Assembly: GCA_964589855.1 (NCBI GenBank)
Contig: CAZPVB010000005.1
Coordinates: forward strand, 1-54,771
Direction: 5' to 3'
From: SKVR01 sp964589855
GTDB taxonomy: Bacteria > Bacteroidota > Bacteroidia > Bacteroidales > UBA7960
DNA length: 54,771 nucleotides
This document shows, in pieces, positions 7,791 to 16,914 of this stretch. The notes under the pieces are model-generated. The model made no database searches and was not told the DNA's origin. It worked only from the letters and a program-made list of their open reading frames with translations. Position 1 is the stretch's first letter. The number at the start of each line of letters is the position of its first letter. A program made the position numbers and the translations under genes.

Positions 7791-10700
7791 TTAATGCGCT
7801 TTCTTTCTTTGATTCACTGCTAAGTAGACAACCGGAACCAGGATAAGGGTAATGAGTGTTGAAAACAGCAAACCACCAATCATGGTCACTGCCAACGGTG
7901 CCCAAATTTCTGAGCCGATGCCACTGCTAAGCGAAAGAGGTATCATGCCCAGAATGGTTGTAAAGGAGGTCATTAATACCGGTCGCAACCTGTTTTTACC
8001 AGCTTCCCTCACCGCTTCTTCAATGGTTAAACCTCTCTTGCGCAATAGGTTGGTGTAATCTACCAGCACAATGGCATTGTTTACAACTACTCCCAAAAGC
8101 ATGATTACCCCCAGAAAGGTTACCACGCTCAAAGTCAGATTGGCAATCCAGAATGCTGCTATTACACCGGTAAACGTAAAAGGGATGGCAAAAAGGATCA
8201 CAAAGGGGTGTTTCAGTGATTCAAACTGTGACGCCATAACCATGAATACCAGTATAAATCCAATGGCAAACATCATATAAAGATTGGAAAATGATTCTCT
8301 TTGTTCTTCAATCTGACCTGATAAATTTACCTGTATTCCCTGCGGTACATTTATGTTATTCAGCATATTTTCTACTTTTTCAGCGGCATCGCCCAGCGAA
8401 AGGTTTCGTGGGTTGGCAGAAATATACACAATACGCTGCTGATCTTCTCTTTTGATCTCTGTGCTTCCTGTTCCATATTCTACGTGGGCAATTTGGCCGG
8501 AGTAAATATTGGTACCTCTCAAGTTTGTAATAAGGATGTTTTCAAGAGATTTTTCAGTGCCTCTGTATTGTTCACTGTATCGGAGGTTGATCGGGATATA
8601 GTTCCCGTTTTGATTCCATTCGCCCGCTTGTTGCCCAAAAATACTTTGTCTGATCTGAACTGCCACCATGGCGGGGTTGAGTGCCATGTCCGCTGTTTTA
8701 TATCTGTCGGTTATGATGCGGAATTCAGGCTTTCCTCTGTCAACAGTGTTTTCTATATCGGTAAGGAAATTTGCATGCGAAAGACTATCACTGATAGTTT
8801 GGGCAATCTTGTTGATCTGATCAAGTTGTTTGCCGGTTACTTTTATTTGAATGGGCTTTACATTTCCCAATACAGCAGAAGATATCAAACTTCCGCCACT
8901 CACCGAAAAGTTTTGTATTTCAGGTATCTCCATCAATCTTTTCCTGATTTTCTCAGCCATTTCTTTGGATGTTCTTTCCCGTTTTTCCGGCAGTACAGTG
9001 CGCGCAAAAACGGTAGATACATTTTTACCCTCTCTAAATCCCACAGAGCTAAGCAATCCGGCATCACTCTGTCCTGTAAGTGAGTAAAGATTTCTGATCT
9101 CAGGTATCTCTTCCTTAAAAATGTTTTCTACCTCCCGGGTTGTTTGCAGGGTTTGTTCTGTTGACGATCCCACCCTGGTCTCAAAAACCACACTCAGGTC
9201 GCCGGCATCAAATTCGGGTATGTAATCGGTTCCTGTACTTCTTCCTATCCAAACAGTAGCGGCACCAACGAATAGCAGAATAAGAGTAATGATCTTTTTG
9301 TTCATCAAACTTCTGTTCAGCAACTTGCTGTAATTGTTTTCTAAGGCAAGAAAAAACTTTTCACTAAAATCAAAAAGCCGGTTGTTTTTCTTTTTGGGAA
9401 CTGAAAGCATTTGTGCTGAAAGCATTGGAGTGAGTAGCAAAGCAGTAAAAAGTGAGGCGAGCAAAGTAACGGCAGTGATGAGTGCCAGTTGCCTGAACAT
9501 AATCCCAACCACTCCATCCAGAAAAACCAAAGGAATAAAAACAGAGATGGTGGTAAGGGTGGCAGCCAGGATGGGCAAACTCATCTCGCGGGTACCATAA
9601 ATAGCCGCTTGTTTTGGAGGTACTCCGTTTTCAATATGCCTTGTAATGTTTTCCAGCACCACAATGGCATTGTCTATAACCATACCTATGGCAATCGCCA
9701 GAGACATCAGCGAAAAAATATTGATGGTGAAATCTACCAGGTACATAAAAATAAAGGCTACGATCAGGGAAAAAGGAATAGTGAGTAGGATGATCAGGCT
9801 ACTTTTAAATCTTCTCAAAAAAAAGATCACTATAACCATGACAAATATTCCGGCATATAGAATGGTGTTGAACAGATTGTTGAGGGTTGCTGTAACCATT
9901 TCCGAATTATCCATGAGTTCAATAACCTTTATACCTTCTGGCAGCAGAGGTTCTAATTCTTTCATCTCTTTCCGCACCTCTTCCACTACTTCCATGATAT
10001 TTGCTCCTGCCTGTTTCTGCACAAATATGCCCAAAGCAGGTTTTCCATGAATATGTACGAGTTCTTTTGTATCTTGCATTCCTTTGCCAACTGTTGCAAT
10101 ATCTTTGATCAGGATGGATTGGTTTTGCCATGTTGCAATACTGGTTTTCTCAATATCTTCCAGTGATTTGAATTCAGCAGGTATGGTTACTGCCGTCTCG
10201 TCCTGCCCCGTCATAATACTTCCGCCGGGTATCGACTGATTATGGGTTTGTAAAGCCTGGGCGACCATAGATGTACTGATGCCGTAAGCTTTCATTTTAA
10301 TGGGGTCCAGATTTATCTGCACTTCTTTTTCCGGTTTTCCCAGAATCACGAGCGATCCTACACCGGGTGCTCTTTTCAATGCATTGGCAATCAGATCATC
10401 GGTGATTTCGCCGAGGTCGGCAAAGTTTTCTTCTGCGGTAACACCATAAATGATTACCGGAAACATATCGCTGCTGATTTGCAGCACCATTGGAGAGGAG
10501 GCCTGGTCAGGCAGACTGCGTTTGGAAAATTCAAGGTAGTCGCGTACCGAAGCGCTTGCCTCTTCCAGGTTGGTTTCCCAGTTGAACTGCATGCTTATGA
10601 AGGAAACATTTTCTTTTGATTGAGAAGTAATGCTTTTAAGATTGGTAACACCTGCCAGAACCTCTTCCAGAGGTTGTGTAACCTGCCGTTCAACATCTCC

Positions 10701-10871
10701 TGCCGAAGCACCGGGGTAGAGGGTCACTACGGTAAGGGTTGGTATTTCAATATCTGGCAGCATATCGCGTGGCAGAAATCGATATGCCAGCAAACCAAAA
10801 AGTAAAATACCGGCAAATATCATGGAAGTAAATACCGGTCTGTTGACACCTGTTGTGGGTAAATTTATCAT
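7791..10871 (-). CDS. RND-family efflux pump, inner-membrane permease
   Basis: A 1026-residue HAE1/AcrB-like proton antiporter, the inner-membrane part of a tripartite pump. It has the duplicated layout of the family: TM1 at NRPVFTSMIFAGILLFGLLAY, a large periplasmic loop (about 35-330), a first TM bundle (about 335-540), a second periplasmic loop (about 560-850), and a second bundle ending VVYLAVNQRK. The proton-relay segment in TM4 reads GMVIDNAIVVLENI, so the AcrB Asp pair is Asp400-Asn401. This form is common in Bacteroidota and Gram-positive RND pumps but differs from AcrB. It is the last gene of tetR-tolC-MFP-RND, 48 bp after the adaptor. The substrate cannot be deduced. Confidence 0.95.
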   Translation of the reverse strand: MINLPTTGVNRPVFTSMIFAGILLFGLLAYRFLPRDMLPDIEIPTLTVVTLYPGASAGDVERQVTQPLEEVLAGVTNLKSITSQSKENVSFISMQFNWETNLEEASASVRDYLEFSKRSLPDQASSPMVLQISSDMFPVIIYGVTAEENFADLGEITDDLIANALKRAPGVGSLVILGKPEKEVQINLDPIKMKAYGISTSMVAQALQTHNQSIPGGSIMTGQDETAVTIPAEFKSLEDIEKTSIATWQNQSILIKDIATVGKGMQDTKELVHIHGKPALGIFVQKQAGANIMEVVEEVRKEMKELEPLLPEGIKVIELMDNSEMVTATLNNLFNTILYAGIFVMVIVIFFLRRFKSSLIILLTIPFSLIVAFIFMYLVDFTINIFSLMSLAIAIGMVIDNAIVVLENITRHIENGVPPKQAAIYGTREMSLPILAATLTTISVFIPLVFLDGVVGIMFRQLALITAVTLLASLFTALLLTPMLSAQMLSVPKKKNNRLFDFSEKFFLALENNYSKLLNRSLMNKKIITLILLFVGAATVWIGRSTGTDYIPEFDAGDLSVVFETRVGSSTEQTLQTTREVENIFKEEIPEIRNLYSLTGQSDAGLLSSVGFREGKNVSTVFARTVLPEKRERTSKEMAEKIRKRLMEIPEIQNFSVSGGSLISSAVLGNVKPIQIKVTGKQLDQINKIAQTISDSLSHANFLTDIENTVDRGKPEFRIITDRYKTADMALNPAMVAVQIRQSIFGQQAGEWNQNGNYIPINLRYSEQYRGTEKSLENILITNLRGTNIYSGQIAHVEYGTGSTEIKREDQQRIVYISANPRNLSLGDAAEKVENMLNNINVPQGIQVNLSGQIEEQRESFSNLYMMFAIGFILVFMVMASQFESLKHPFVILFAIPFTFTGVIAAFWIANLTLSVVTFLGVIMLLGVVVNNAIVLVDYTNLLRKRGLTIEEAVREAGKNRLRPVLMTSFTTILGMIPLSLSSGIGSEIWAPLAVTMIGGLLFSTLITLILVPVVYLAVNQRKKAH

Positions 10872-10919
10872 GCCTGCGTACTTTTACTTTTGTTTATTTT
10901 GAGTTTGAATAGAGGTGTT

Positions 10920-11969
10920 TTATTTTGCTTTCACTTCCACAGTGCTTCCTTCTTTTAACTGGTTGCTTCCTGCAGTTACGATCTTTGTATTTTCCTGAAC
11001 GCCTTCAATAGCAGCATATCCATCATGAATAAACAATTGCCTGATGGCAGTTTTCTGTGCAATATTACCATCACGGATCGTCCATACAAAAGGGTTCTGC
11101 TCAACATTATTTACCACTGTATGCCGTGGCACAAAAAAATATTCCTTAGATATGAAGCGAAGCGTAACTTTGACAAACATGCCCGGCATGAGGGTTTCAT
11201 CGCCTGTATCTACCTGTATTTCTAATGGGGCAGTGCGGCTGTTTTCTGATACAAGGGGTGTTAGTTTCAATATTTTTCCCGGAAATTGCTTTTCTGGATA
11301 TAGATCAGATGCGATGGTTATTTCCTGCATCTGTTCTAATTTTGGGATCATATGCTCAGGAATGTTGACCACGGTTTTTAAAGGCCTTGTCTGCATGATT
11401 CTGACAATACCTGGTGCATGCGAAACACCGGGAGTAAGAGCAGGATGAAAAAAGAACGTTTCTCCTTCGTTGATCAGGATCTCCATGATCTTCCCCGGAA
11501 AAGGGGCTCTTATCATGGTGTTTTTTTCCATCAGCTCATATTTTGCTTTTGCTGCTTTATACTGCCCTTGCACATGATCGAATTCCTGCCGGGTTATACT
11601 GCCCTTTTCCAGCAGTCTTTGCACGCGTTCGAAATCGGTTTTTAAGGTTTCGTATTCTACCTTTGCCATCAAAGCTGGTTCAGCGCTCAGTTTGGCTACC
11701 AGCGTTCCTTGCTCAACCCATTGTCCTTCCCCGGTGTATATTTTTTCAACTCTTCCTGGAATTGACGTGCCCAGATTGGCTTCTTTCCAGGGTCTCAGTG
11801 TACCGGCCAGTTGCCACGATTGCTGATGCTTTCTTTTTTCTGGATGGATCACGCTAACCCTTGTTGGTGAATCTGCTAAGTTTGTTTTTTCTGCCTCGGT
11901 TTCTGTTTGTCTGCATGCCATCATAGATAAGATCATGATGATCGGCATGCCGATATTAAGTTTGTTCAT
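10920..11969 (-). CDS. RND efflux periplasmic adaptor (membrane fusion protein), lipoprotein
   Basis: A 349-residue HlyD/AcrA-type adaptor that links the RND permease to the TolC-like channel in the periplasm. The N-terminus has a lipobox (LSMMAC, Cys19), indicating a lipid anchor. Then come the barrel-sandwich lipoyl half-motif (LGTSIPGRVEKIYTGEGQWVEQG), a short helical hairpin (about 90-150), the second lipoyl half (IRAPFPGKIMEILINEGET) and beta-barrel and membrane-proximal domains (MFVKVTLRF; DGYAAIEGV). It lies between the tolC-like and RND genes on the same strand with short spacers (24 and 48 bp), consistent with one transcript. Confidence 0.93.
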   Translation of the reverse strand: MNKLNIGMPIIMILSMMACRQTETEAEKTNLADSPTRVSVIHPEKRKHQQSWQLAGTLRPWKEANLGTSIPGRVEKIYTGEGQWVEQGTLVAKLSAEPALMAKVEYETLKTDFERVQRLLEKGSITRQEFDHVQGQYKAAKAKYELMEKNTMIRAPFPGKIMEILINEGETFFFHPALTPGVSHAPGIVRIMQTRPLKTVVNIPEHMIPKLEQMQEITIASDLYPEKQFPGKILKLTPLVSENSRTAPLEIQVDTGDETLMPGMFVKVTLRFISKEYFFVPRHTVVNNVEQNPFVWTIRDGNIAQKTAIRQLFIHDGYAAIEGVQENTKIVTAGSNQLKEGSTVEVKAK

Positions 11970-11993
11970 GGTAAATTATTTTTGAGACTGTTT

Positions 11994-13469
11994 TTATTCC
12001 GGCAATTCTCCAATAGTCTTTTTCAGTTCCAGGATGTTTTTTCTCAATTCTGCCAGTGCTTCTGTTTGTTCTGTTTTGGCTTGTTGCCACAGGGTTTGTG
12101 CTTCCAGCAGGTCTTTTGTGTTCATTCTGCCATTATCAAACTGGTCTTGTACAAGTTGCAGGTTTTCTTCACTCTGTTCTAACGAAATGTTTTTAATATC
12201 CACCGATTTTTTTGCCTCCACCCATTGATAATAAGCATTTGCAATGTCTAATTGTATGAGTTGCCGGACATCTTCCTTTTTGATTTCACCGGCCTTTACT
12301 TTATTTCTGGCAGCTTGCAGCATATGTTTTTTCTCCCCCCAGTTATAAATGGGCATTTTCATGGTTATACCGGCAATCCAGTCATGACCAGCCTCTTCTT
12401 CAAATCCATTATAGGGATTAGGGTTAGAAGCGAAATACGCAGCACCCATTGCTATATCAGGGTAAAAATTGGCTTTGGCGAGTTTTGCCAGGGTTTCATC
12501 CAATTCGGTTTGTTTTTGTGCCAATAAAATTTCTGTCCGGTTTTTCAAACCTATTCGCGTGAGTTCCTCAAGCGTAAATTGTTGTTTTTCTTCGATCTTA
12601 TCTGCTTTGGCTTCAATATTGGTAGTAAGAGGTAGTCCGGTCATCCGGCAAAGTGCCATGCTTATTCGGGCGATTCCGTTTTGCGCTTTTATCCGTTCCA
12701 GAGTGGCTTCGTTGTGCTTCACCTGTGCTTTCAGCAGGTCGCTTCTGTGTACAATTCCTTCTGCAACCAATCCCTTGATATCTGATACGGTCTTTTCGAG
12801 CAGTTTTTCGTACTGATTTGCCAGTTTTGTTTTTTCCTGCAGGGTTACCATTTTCCAGAACAGTGTTGCTGTTTCCATCACTACTTCACGCTGTGTGAGT
12901 GTGTGATCGTAATGTGCCATATCCTCCAATATAGATGCAGCCTCGTATTGCGCTTTTATTTTGCCACCGGTAAAAAGGGGTTGTTTGAGGTTGATGCTTC
13001 CCAGGAAATTATTTTGTTGTCCGAAAGATGTTTCTGATTGGGGCAAATATGCATAATTCCTGAAAATGAAATTTCCCTCACTGTCAGTGGCTACAGTTCC
13101 ATCGGGTAAAGACACCAATGCACCGGAATTGATCAACTCCAGAGGGTTAAGTCCGCCGCCATCAAAATCGATAGCATTTGATGGCACTACAGGTAGAAAC
13201 ATATCCTGAGATAAGAGATTGAATTGTTTGTTCATTCGCACATAACCACCTGTAAAGTCAAATGAAGGTAAAAATTTGGTGTATGATGCCTTTCGCGTTG
13301 ACTCCATAATACTTACCTGTAATTTCGAAATATTGATCTCACGGTTATTTGAAAGAGCAAGTTCTTTACATTCCTCCCAGGTGAGTTCTCTTTGCGAAAA
13401 AGCAATTAGTGAAATAAAAAAGAAAATGATGACAAGAAATGTTTTTTTTATGATCCTGAATGTTTGCAT
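11994..13469 (-). CDS. TolC-family outer-membrane efflux channel
   Basis: An outer-membrane factor forming the exit duct of the tripartite pump. The frame is open upstream to 13595, but the ATG at 13469 starts a proper signal peptide (MQTFRIIKKTFLVIIFFFISLIAFSQ), so it is preferred; this gives 491 residues. The mature protein shows the duplicated helical outer-membrane efflux pattern (for example LSNNREINISKLQVSIMEST, VTLQEKTKLANQYEKLLEKT, DIANAYYQWVEAKKSVDIKN, LLEAQTLWQQAKTEQTEALA). The preceding tetR ends 91 bp upstream and the adaptor begins 24 bp downstream. Confidence 0.92.
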   Translation of the reverse strand: MQTFRIIKKTFLVIIFFFISLIAFSQRELTWEECKELALSNNREINISKLQVSIMESTRKASYTKFLPSFDFTGGYVRMNKQFNLLSQDMFLPVVPSNAIDFDGGGLNPLELINSGALVSLPDGTVATDSEGNFIFRNYAYLPQSETSFGQQNNFLGSINLKQPLFTGGKIKAQYEAASILEDMAHYDHTLTQREVVMETATLFWKMVTLQEKTKLANQYEKLLEKTVSDIKGLVAEGIVHRSDLLKAQVKHNEATLERIKAQNGIARISMALCRMTGLPLTTNIEAKADKIEEKQQFTLEELTRIGLKNRTEILLAQKQTELDETLAKLAKANFYPDIAMGAAYFASNPNPYNGFEEEAGHDWIAGITMKMPIYNWGEKKHMLQAARNKVKAGEIKKEDVRQLIQLDIANAYYQWVEAKKSVDIKNISLEQSEENLQLVQDQFDNGRMNTKDLLEAQTLWQQAKTEQTEALAELRKNILELKKTIGELPE

Positions 13470-13560
13470 CTGTTCGCATTTTATTTGATCTGTTGTGTGG
13501 GATTCATCATTGTTTTTTTTTGTGGAAAAGGGTGGAAAGAAAAAACTACAGGCGTATTTG

Positions 13561-14184
13561 TCAAAACCCTGATTTTCCTTCATGAATTCCGTCATATATG
13601 ATTTGTATCACATTGTCGAATAGTTTCTCTGGTTTTTGAGGGATGTCTTTTAAAAGATCTGGCGGAAGTGTTTCTGTATTCTGCGGGTTGATGATAATTT
13701 CCATGGCGTTGACCATGATCAGCACCGCAACACCTTTGTTAATATCAGATTTGAAATGCCCTTCTCTGATTCCTTCATCAAGCAGCATGGGAAAGTAAAC
13801 ATGCACCATTTCACGTCTGAAATCGGAGATCTTTTGCCATACGTCAGGTACATTTGTTTTCAGGTCGTTCAGGAAATGGGTTGACATTCCCGAGAGTGTA
13901 ACCGCTACCTGCGTTGTGATCTGGCGCATTTTCTCAGGAAAAATGATGTGTTTTGCCAAAATACGGTCAAGCTCATGACGCAGGGTTTCGATCTTCTGGA
14001 TGATAAACACCTCCAGGATTTTTTTCTTGCTATCGAAATATTTGTATAACGTACGCTTACTCACACCTGCTTTTTTAGCAATTTCTTCTGAGGTGCTTTT
14101 GCTGAATCCAAAATGATCAAATAGCTCTTCAGATGCTGTTAGTATTTTCCTGACTTTATCATCCGTGTCGTGGTTTTTATCCAT
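13561..14184 (-). CDS. TetR/AcrR-family transcriptional regulator
   Basis: A 207-residue TetR-type regulator, probably repressing its own operon and the efflux pump. The N-terminal three-helix DNA-binding domain is clear (residues about 10-57: KILTASEELFDHFGFSKST, EIAKKAGVSKRTLYKYF, SKKKILEVFI). The rest is a helical ligand-binding and dimer domain without recognisable specificity. It is the first gene of the operon with tolC, adaptor and RND. A 37-bp palindrome about 275 bp upstream, next to a promoter-like element, is the best candidate operator. The leader between them contains repeat R2. Confidence 0.92.
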   Translation of the reverse strand: MDKNHDTDDKVRKILTASEELFDHFGFSKSTSEEIAKKAGVSKRTLYKYFDSKKKILEVFIIQKIETLRHELDRILAKHIIFPEKMRQITTQVAVTLSGMSTHFLNDLKTNVPDVWQKISDFRREMVHVYFPMLLDEGIREGHFKSDINKGVAVLIMVNAMEIIINPQNTETLPPDLLKDIPQKPEKLFDNVIQIIYDGIHEGKSGF

Positions 14185-14200
14185 TAGTTTTTTTTACAAA

Positions 14201-14284
14201 GAATACTATTTAGTGCTTGCAGGAAAACGCCAATTGCTGCGTTATGCTCGCCTTCAAAACAGTCATTTACGAAAAGTAAACTCC
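14201..14284 (-). repeat. Dispersed repeat R2, copy 1 (in the tetR leader)
   Basis: The reverse complement of this segment matches 17187-17266 over about 80 bp with only scattered differences. It shares GGAGTTTACTTTTCGTAAAT, GACTGTTTTGAAG, CAGCAATTGGCGTTTT and CAAGCACTA. The left part contains TTTAC-N5-GTAAA, able to form a small hairpin. A third, shorter match is at 27570-27595. The copy lies in the transcribed leader upstream of tetR. No coding capacity. Confidence 0.8.
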
Positions 14285-14428
14285 TGTTTTTCAGTCATCG
14301 AAAACCTTGCACTTGTCGCTTTCTTATCAAGTGCATTTAAAAATAATGAGTTTTCATGCTGAAACTATTTAATGTCAATTTTGCTTTTGTTTATTTATCA
14401 TCAAAGGGCATTGATAAATAGAACTTTG

Positions 14429-14458
14429 CTTTTATACGAATGTAAATAACGGCACAAA
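14429..14458 (-). promoter_or_regulatory. Candidate promoter of the tetR-efflux operon
   Basis: Read on the minus strand, TTTG (14458-14455), an 18-bp spacer and TATAAAAG (14436-14429) resemble the -33 TTTG / -7 TAnnTTTG layout, although the -7 element is imperfect. It abuts the palindrome at 14460-14496. The resulting leader would be about 240 nt. Confidence 0.4.
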
Positions 14459-14459
14459 G

Positions 14460-14496
14460 GTAAACCAATAAACTGAAAACAGTTTACCTGGTTTAC
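14460..14496. promoter_or_regulatory. 37-bp palindrome, probable TetR operator
   Basis: Two nested inverted pairs share one centre: GTAAACCA (14460-14467) with TGGTTTAC (14489-14496), and TAAACTG (14469-14475) with CAGTTTA (14480-14486), around AAAA. Each arm thus carries two TAAAC-type half-sites, as for a regulator binding as a pair of dimers. It lies immediately upstream of the promoter-like element of the tetR operon and downstream of the punA stop, so a role as punA terminator is less likely (no T-run on that strand). Confidence 0.6.
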
Positions 14497-14552
14497 TTTT
14501 TTTGTGTTTTTTTCAGGAGATGATAAAAGGATGTTTCAGGAAAAGATGGGTT

Positions 14553-15371
14553 TTAATCGATGATCTTCATCAGTTCTTTAAAGATGAGTGTCATTCCGGG
14601 CTGTGCCAAAGCGGCGGCATTTTGTACCTCTTCGTGTGTAGTTCCGGATTCTGACTCGTCGGTTACGGCGAGGTTGGTGATAACTGAAACACCGAAACAA
14701 GTAATACCCATATGTCTGGCGGCGATTACTTCGGGCACGGTAGACATTCCGGTAGCGTCAGCACCCAGGAAAAGGAACATCTTGTATTCGGAACGTGTTT
14801 CGAGGGTTGGCCCCGGACTGCCAACATACACTCCGGTTTGATGTTTGATGTTGTTATCGAGTGCGATTCTTATGGCTTGTTTTATCAGTTTTCTGTTAAA
14901 AGGTTCGCTCATTTCGGGAAACCGGGGTCCCAGTTCATCAATATTTTTTCCCCTCAAAGGGTTTTCCGGAAACATATTGATCTGATCTCTGATGATCATC
15001 AGATCCCCAACCTGATAATCAGGGTTTAATCCGCCGGCAGCATTAGAAAGGAACAGATACCGGATACCCATGAGTTTCATTACCCTTACAGGAAAAACAA
15101 TTTCCTGCATTTTATATCCTTCATAATAGTGAAATCTTCCCTGCATAGCCACCACTTTTTTCCCTTCCAGGGTTCCAAAAATAAGTTTGCCCTTATGGCC
15201 TTCCACCGTTGATAAGGGGAAATTGGGTATATTTCTGTAATCAAATTCATGCTCCACTGTTATGGAATCTACCAGACCTCCCAGTCCTGAACCCAATATA
15301 ATGCCTGTTTCAGGATGAAATCCGGTTTTATCCTGCAAAAATTTTGCTGTTTCTTTAATTTTCTCTAACAT
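14553..15371 (-). CDS. punA: Purine-nucleoside phosphorylase (trimeric class)
   Basis: It splits purine (deoxy)nucleosides with phosphate to base and (deoxy)ribose 1-phosphate, in cytoplasmic purine salvage. At 272 residues it has the length of the trimeric PNP/MTAP family. Motifs: phosphate loop ILGSGLGGL (25-33), EGHKGKLIFG, GRFHYYEGY, SNAAGGLN, the region GPTLETRSEYKMFLFLGADA, TGMSTVPEVIAARHMGI and VITNLAVT. The Glu-His-Asn features fit a guanosine/inosine-type PNP. It is divergent from the MTA/SAH deaminase gene, so the pair may share regulation in nucleoside salvage. Confidence 0.95.
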   Translation of the reverse strand: MLEKIKETAKFLQDKTGFHPETGIILGSGLGGLVDSITVEHEFDYRNIPNFPLSTVEGHKGKLIFGTLEGKKVVAMQGRFHYYEGYKMQEIVFPVRVMKLMGIRYLFLSNAAGGLNPDYQVGDLMIIRDQINMFPENPLRGKNIDELGPRFPEMSEPFNRKLIKQAIRIALDNNIKHQTGVYVGSPGPTLETRSEYKMFLFLGADATGMSTVPEVIAARHMGITCFGVSVITNLAVTDESESGTTHEEVQNAAALAQPGMTLIFKELMKIID

Positions 15372-15432
15372 GTCTGCTGTTTTTTTTGATGAATTGTTTG
15401 ATGATCACAGCCCGCTTCGGGTTGTTTATTTT

Positions 15433-15440
15433 CAAATATA
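15433..15440 (-). promoter_or_regulatory. Candidate -7 box for punA
   Basis: On the minus strand this reads TATATTTG, an exact TAnnTTTG match, placing the start of transcription about 55 nt before the punA ATG. No convincing -33 TTTG was found. The leader holds a small hairpin, CCCG-CTT-CGGG (15409-15419). Confidence 0.4.
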
Positions 15441-15480
15441 GTAAATGTTTTTCGACCCGTAGCAGTTGCGTAATTATATG

Positions 15481-15488
15481 TAATTTTG
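15481..15488 (+). promoter_or_regulatory. Candidate -7 box for the MTA/SAH deaminase gene
   Basis: TAATTTTG fits TAnnTTTG. Transcription would start near 15495, about 46 nt upstream of the ATG at 15541. The nearest TTG upstream (15466-15468) is too close for a normal -33 box. It lies back to back with the punA box, 40 bp apart. Confidence 0.35.
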
Positions 15489-15540
15489 CAACTTCCATAA
15501 AGGATATTTCAACGGCAAAAATATAAAACAAATTTAATAT

Positions 15541-16875
15541 ATGAGTTCTGTAACAATAATCAGGAATGCAATGGTATTGACCATGGATGCAGATTTCCAT
15601 TTTTTCAGAAAAGGAACGGTAGTGATAGAGGATGATCAAATTGCAGCAGTGGGTGAAGATAAAGATATAAACACGGAATATAAAAATGCTGAACTGATCG
15701 ATGGTAGTGGAAAACTGGTGATGCCAGGTATTATCAATACCCATACTCATATCCCCATGACGATCTTCAGAGGATATGCCGATGACCTTTCATTGCATGA
15801 ATGGTTGTATGATTACATATTTCCTGTTGAATCTGCATTTATAAACGCTGAAAATGTGGTGGCAGGAGCAGAATTGGCTATGGCGGAAATGATCAAAAGT
15901 GGTACAACAACATTTAATGATATGTATTATTTTGCTGATGATATAGCACAATTGGCTGACAGGACAGGGATTCGTGCATTTTTATCGGAGGCGATTATTG
16001 ATTTTCCGGCACCCAATAGTCCTAACCCTTTAATGGGGTTGGAAAGGGGAGAAATGCTGATGAAAAAATGGAACCACCATAACCACATCACCATATCATC
16101 TTCAGCACATTCACCTTATTCCTGTTCGCAGGAATACATTGTGAAGGCGCGGGAACTGTCGGATATGTACAAGGTGCCTTTCAATATCCATGTGGCGGAA
16201 ACCCGGCGCGAGTATGATCAGTCGATGAAAAAGCATGGGTTATCCCCAGTTGCTTATCTTGATAGTATAGGTGCATTGAGTGGGAGAACTGTGGCTGCTC
16301 ACGGAGTACATGTAAGTGATGAAGATGTCAGCATTTTAGCAAGAAAAGGAGTCTCGGTTGCCCATAATCCCGAGTGTAATATGAAACTGGCAAGCGGTGT
16401 AGCACCCGTACCGCAATTGCTCAATGCTGGTGTTACAGTGGGTTTAGGTACCGATGGCGTAGCCAGCAATAACAATATGGATATGTTTGAAGAGATGAAT
16501 TCTGCCGCCATCATTCATAAACTAAACCAGAATAATCCTTCCGTAATGGATGCTCAAAGTGTGGTTTACATGGCTACCCTGGGAGGTGCCAGGGCATTGG
16601 GTGCCGGTGATCAGATCGGTTCGCTGGAAGTGGGCAAAAAAGCCGATATCATTATCCTTGATATGGATCAGCCTCATTCACACCCCATCTATAATATTTA
16701 TTCCTTGCTGGTTTATAGTATGCGGGGCAGCGATGTGGATACTGTATTGATTGATGGTGAAATGGTGATGAAAAATAAGCAATTGTTGAATATAGATGAG
16801 AGAGAGGTTTTTGCAAAAGTGGATAGCATTGCAGCAGAGGTGATGCAAAAAAACGGGACGGTGCAAAGTAAATGA
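15541..16875 (+). CDS. mtaD: 5'-methylthioadenosine/S-adenosylhomocysteine deaminase (amidohydrolase)
   Basis: A 444-residue metal-dependent amidohydrolase of the MTA/SAH deaminase group, converting these nucleosides to inosine analogues. Motifs: PGIINTHTHIPM (metal His pair), RGYADDLSLHEWL, MAEMIKSGTTTFNDMYYF, HVAETRREYDQS (metal His), VAAHGVHVSDEDV (metal His), VAHNPECNMKLASG and GLGTDGVASNNNMDMFEEM (metal Asp). The C-terminal composite domain carries GSLEVGKKADIIILDMD. A related assignment such as guanine or chlorohydrolase-type deaminase is less likely given the NNNMDMFEE motif. It is divergent from punA, so products could flow into the same purine salvage route. Confidence 0.9.
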   Translation: MSSVTIIRNAMVLTMDADFHFFRKGTVVIEDDQIAAVGEDKDINTEYKNAELIDGSGKLVMPGIINTHTHIPMTIFRGYADDLSLHEWLYDYIFPVESAFINAENVVAGAELAMAEMIKSGTTTFNDMYYFADDIAQLADRTGIRAFLSEAIIDFPAPNSPNPLMGLERGEMLMKKWNHHNHITISSSAHSPYSCSQEYIVKARELSDMYKVPFNIHVAETRREYDQSMKKHGLSPVAYLDSIGALSGRTVAAHGVHVSDEDVSILARKGVSVAHNPECNMKLASGVAPVPQLLNAGVTVGLGTDGVASNNNMDMFEEMNSAAIIHKLNQNNPSVMDAQSVVYMATLGGARALGAGDQIGSLEVGKKADIIILDMDQPHSHPIYNIYSLLVYSMRGSDVDTVLIDGEMVMKNKQLLNIDEREVFAKVDSIAAEVMQKNGTVQSK

Positions 16876-16878
16876 GGA

Positions 16879-16910
16879 AAGGGGAAAACGGCAGGACTTC
16901 CCCCATTTTT
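16879..16910 (+). terminator. Weak hairpin terminator after mtaD
   Basis: GGGGAA (16881-16886) pairs with TTCCCC (16898-16903) around an 11-base loop, followed by CATTTTT. The stem is short, so confidence is modest. Confidence 0.45.
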
Positions 16911-16914
16911 AGAA

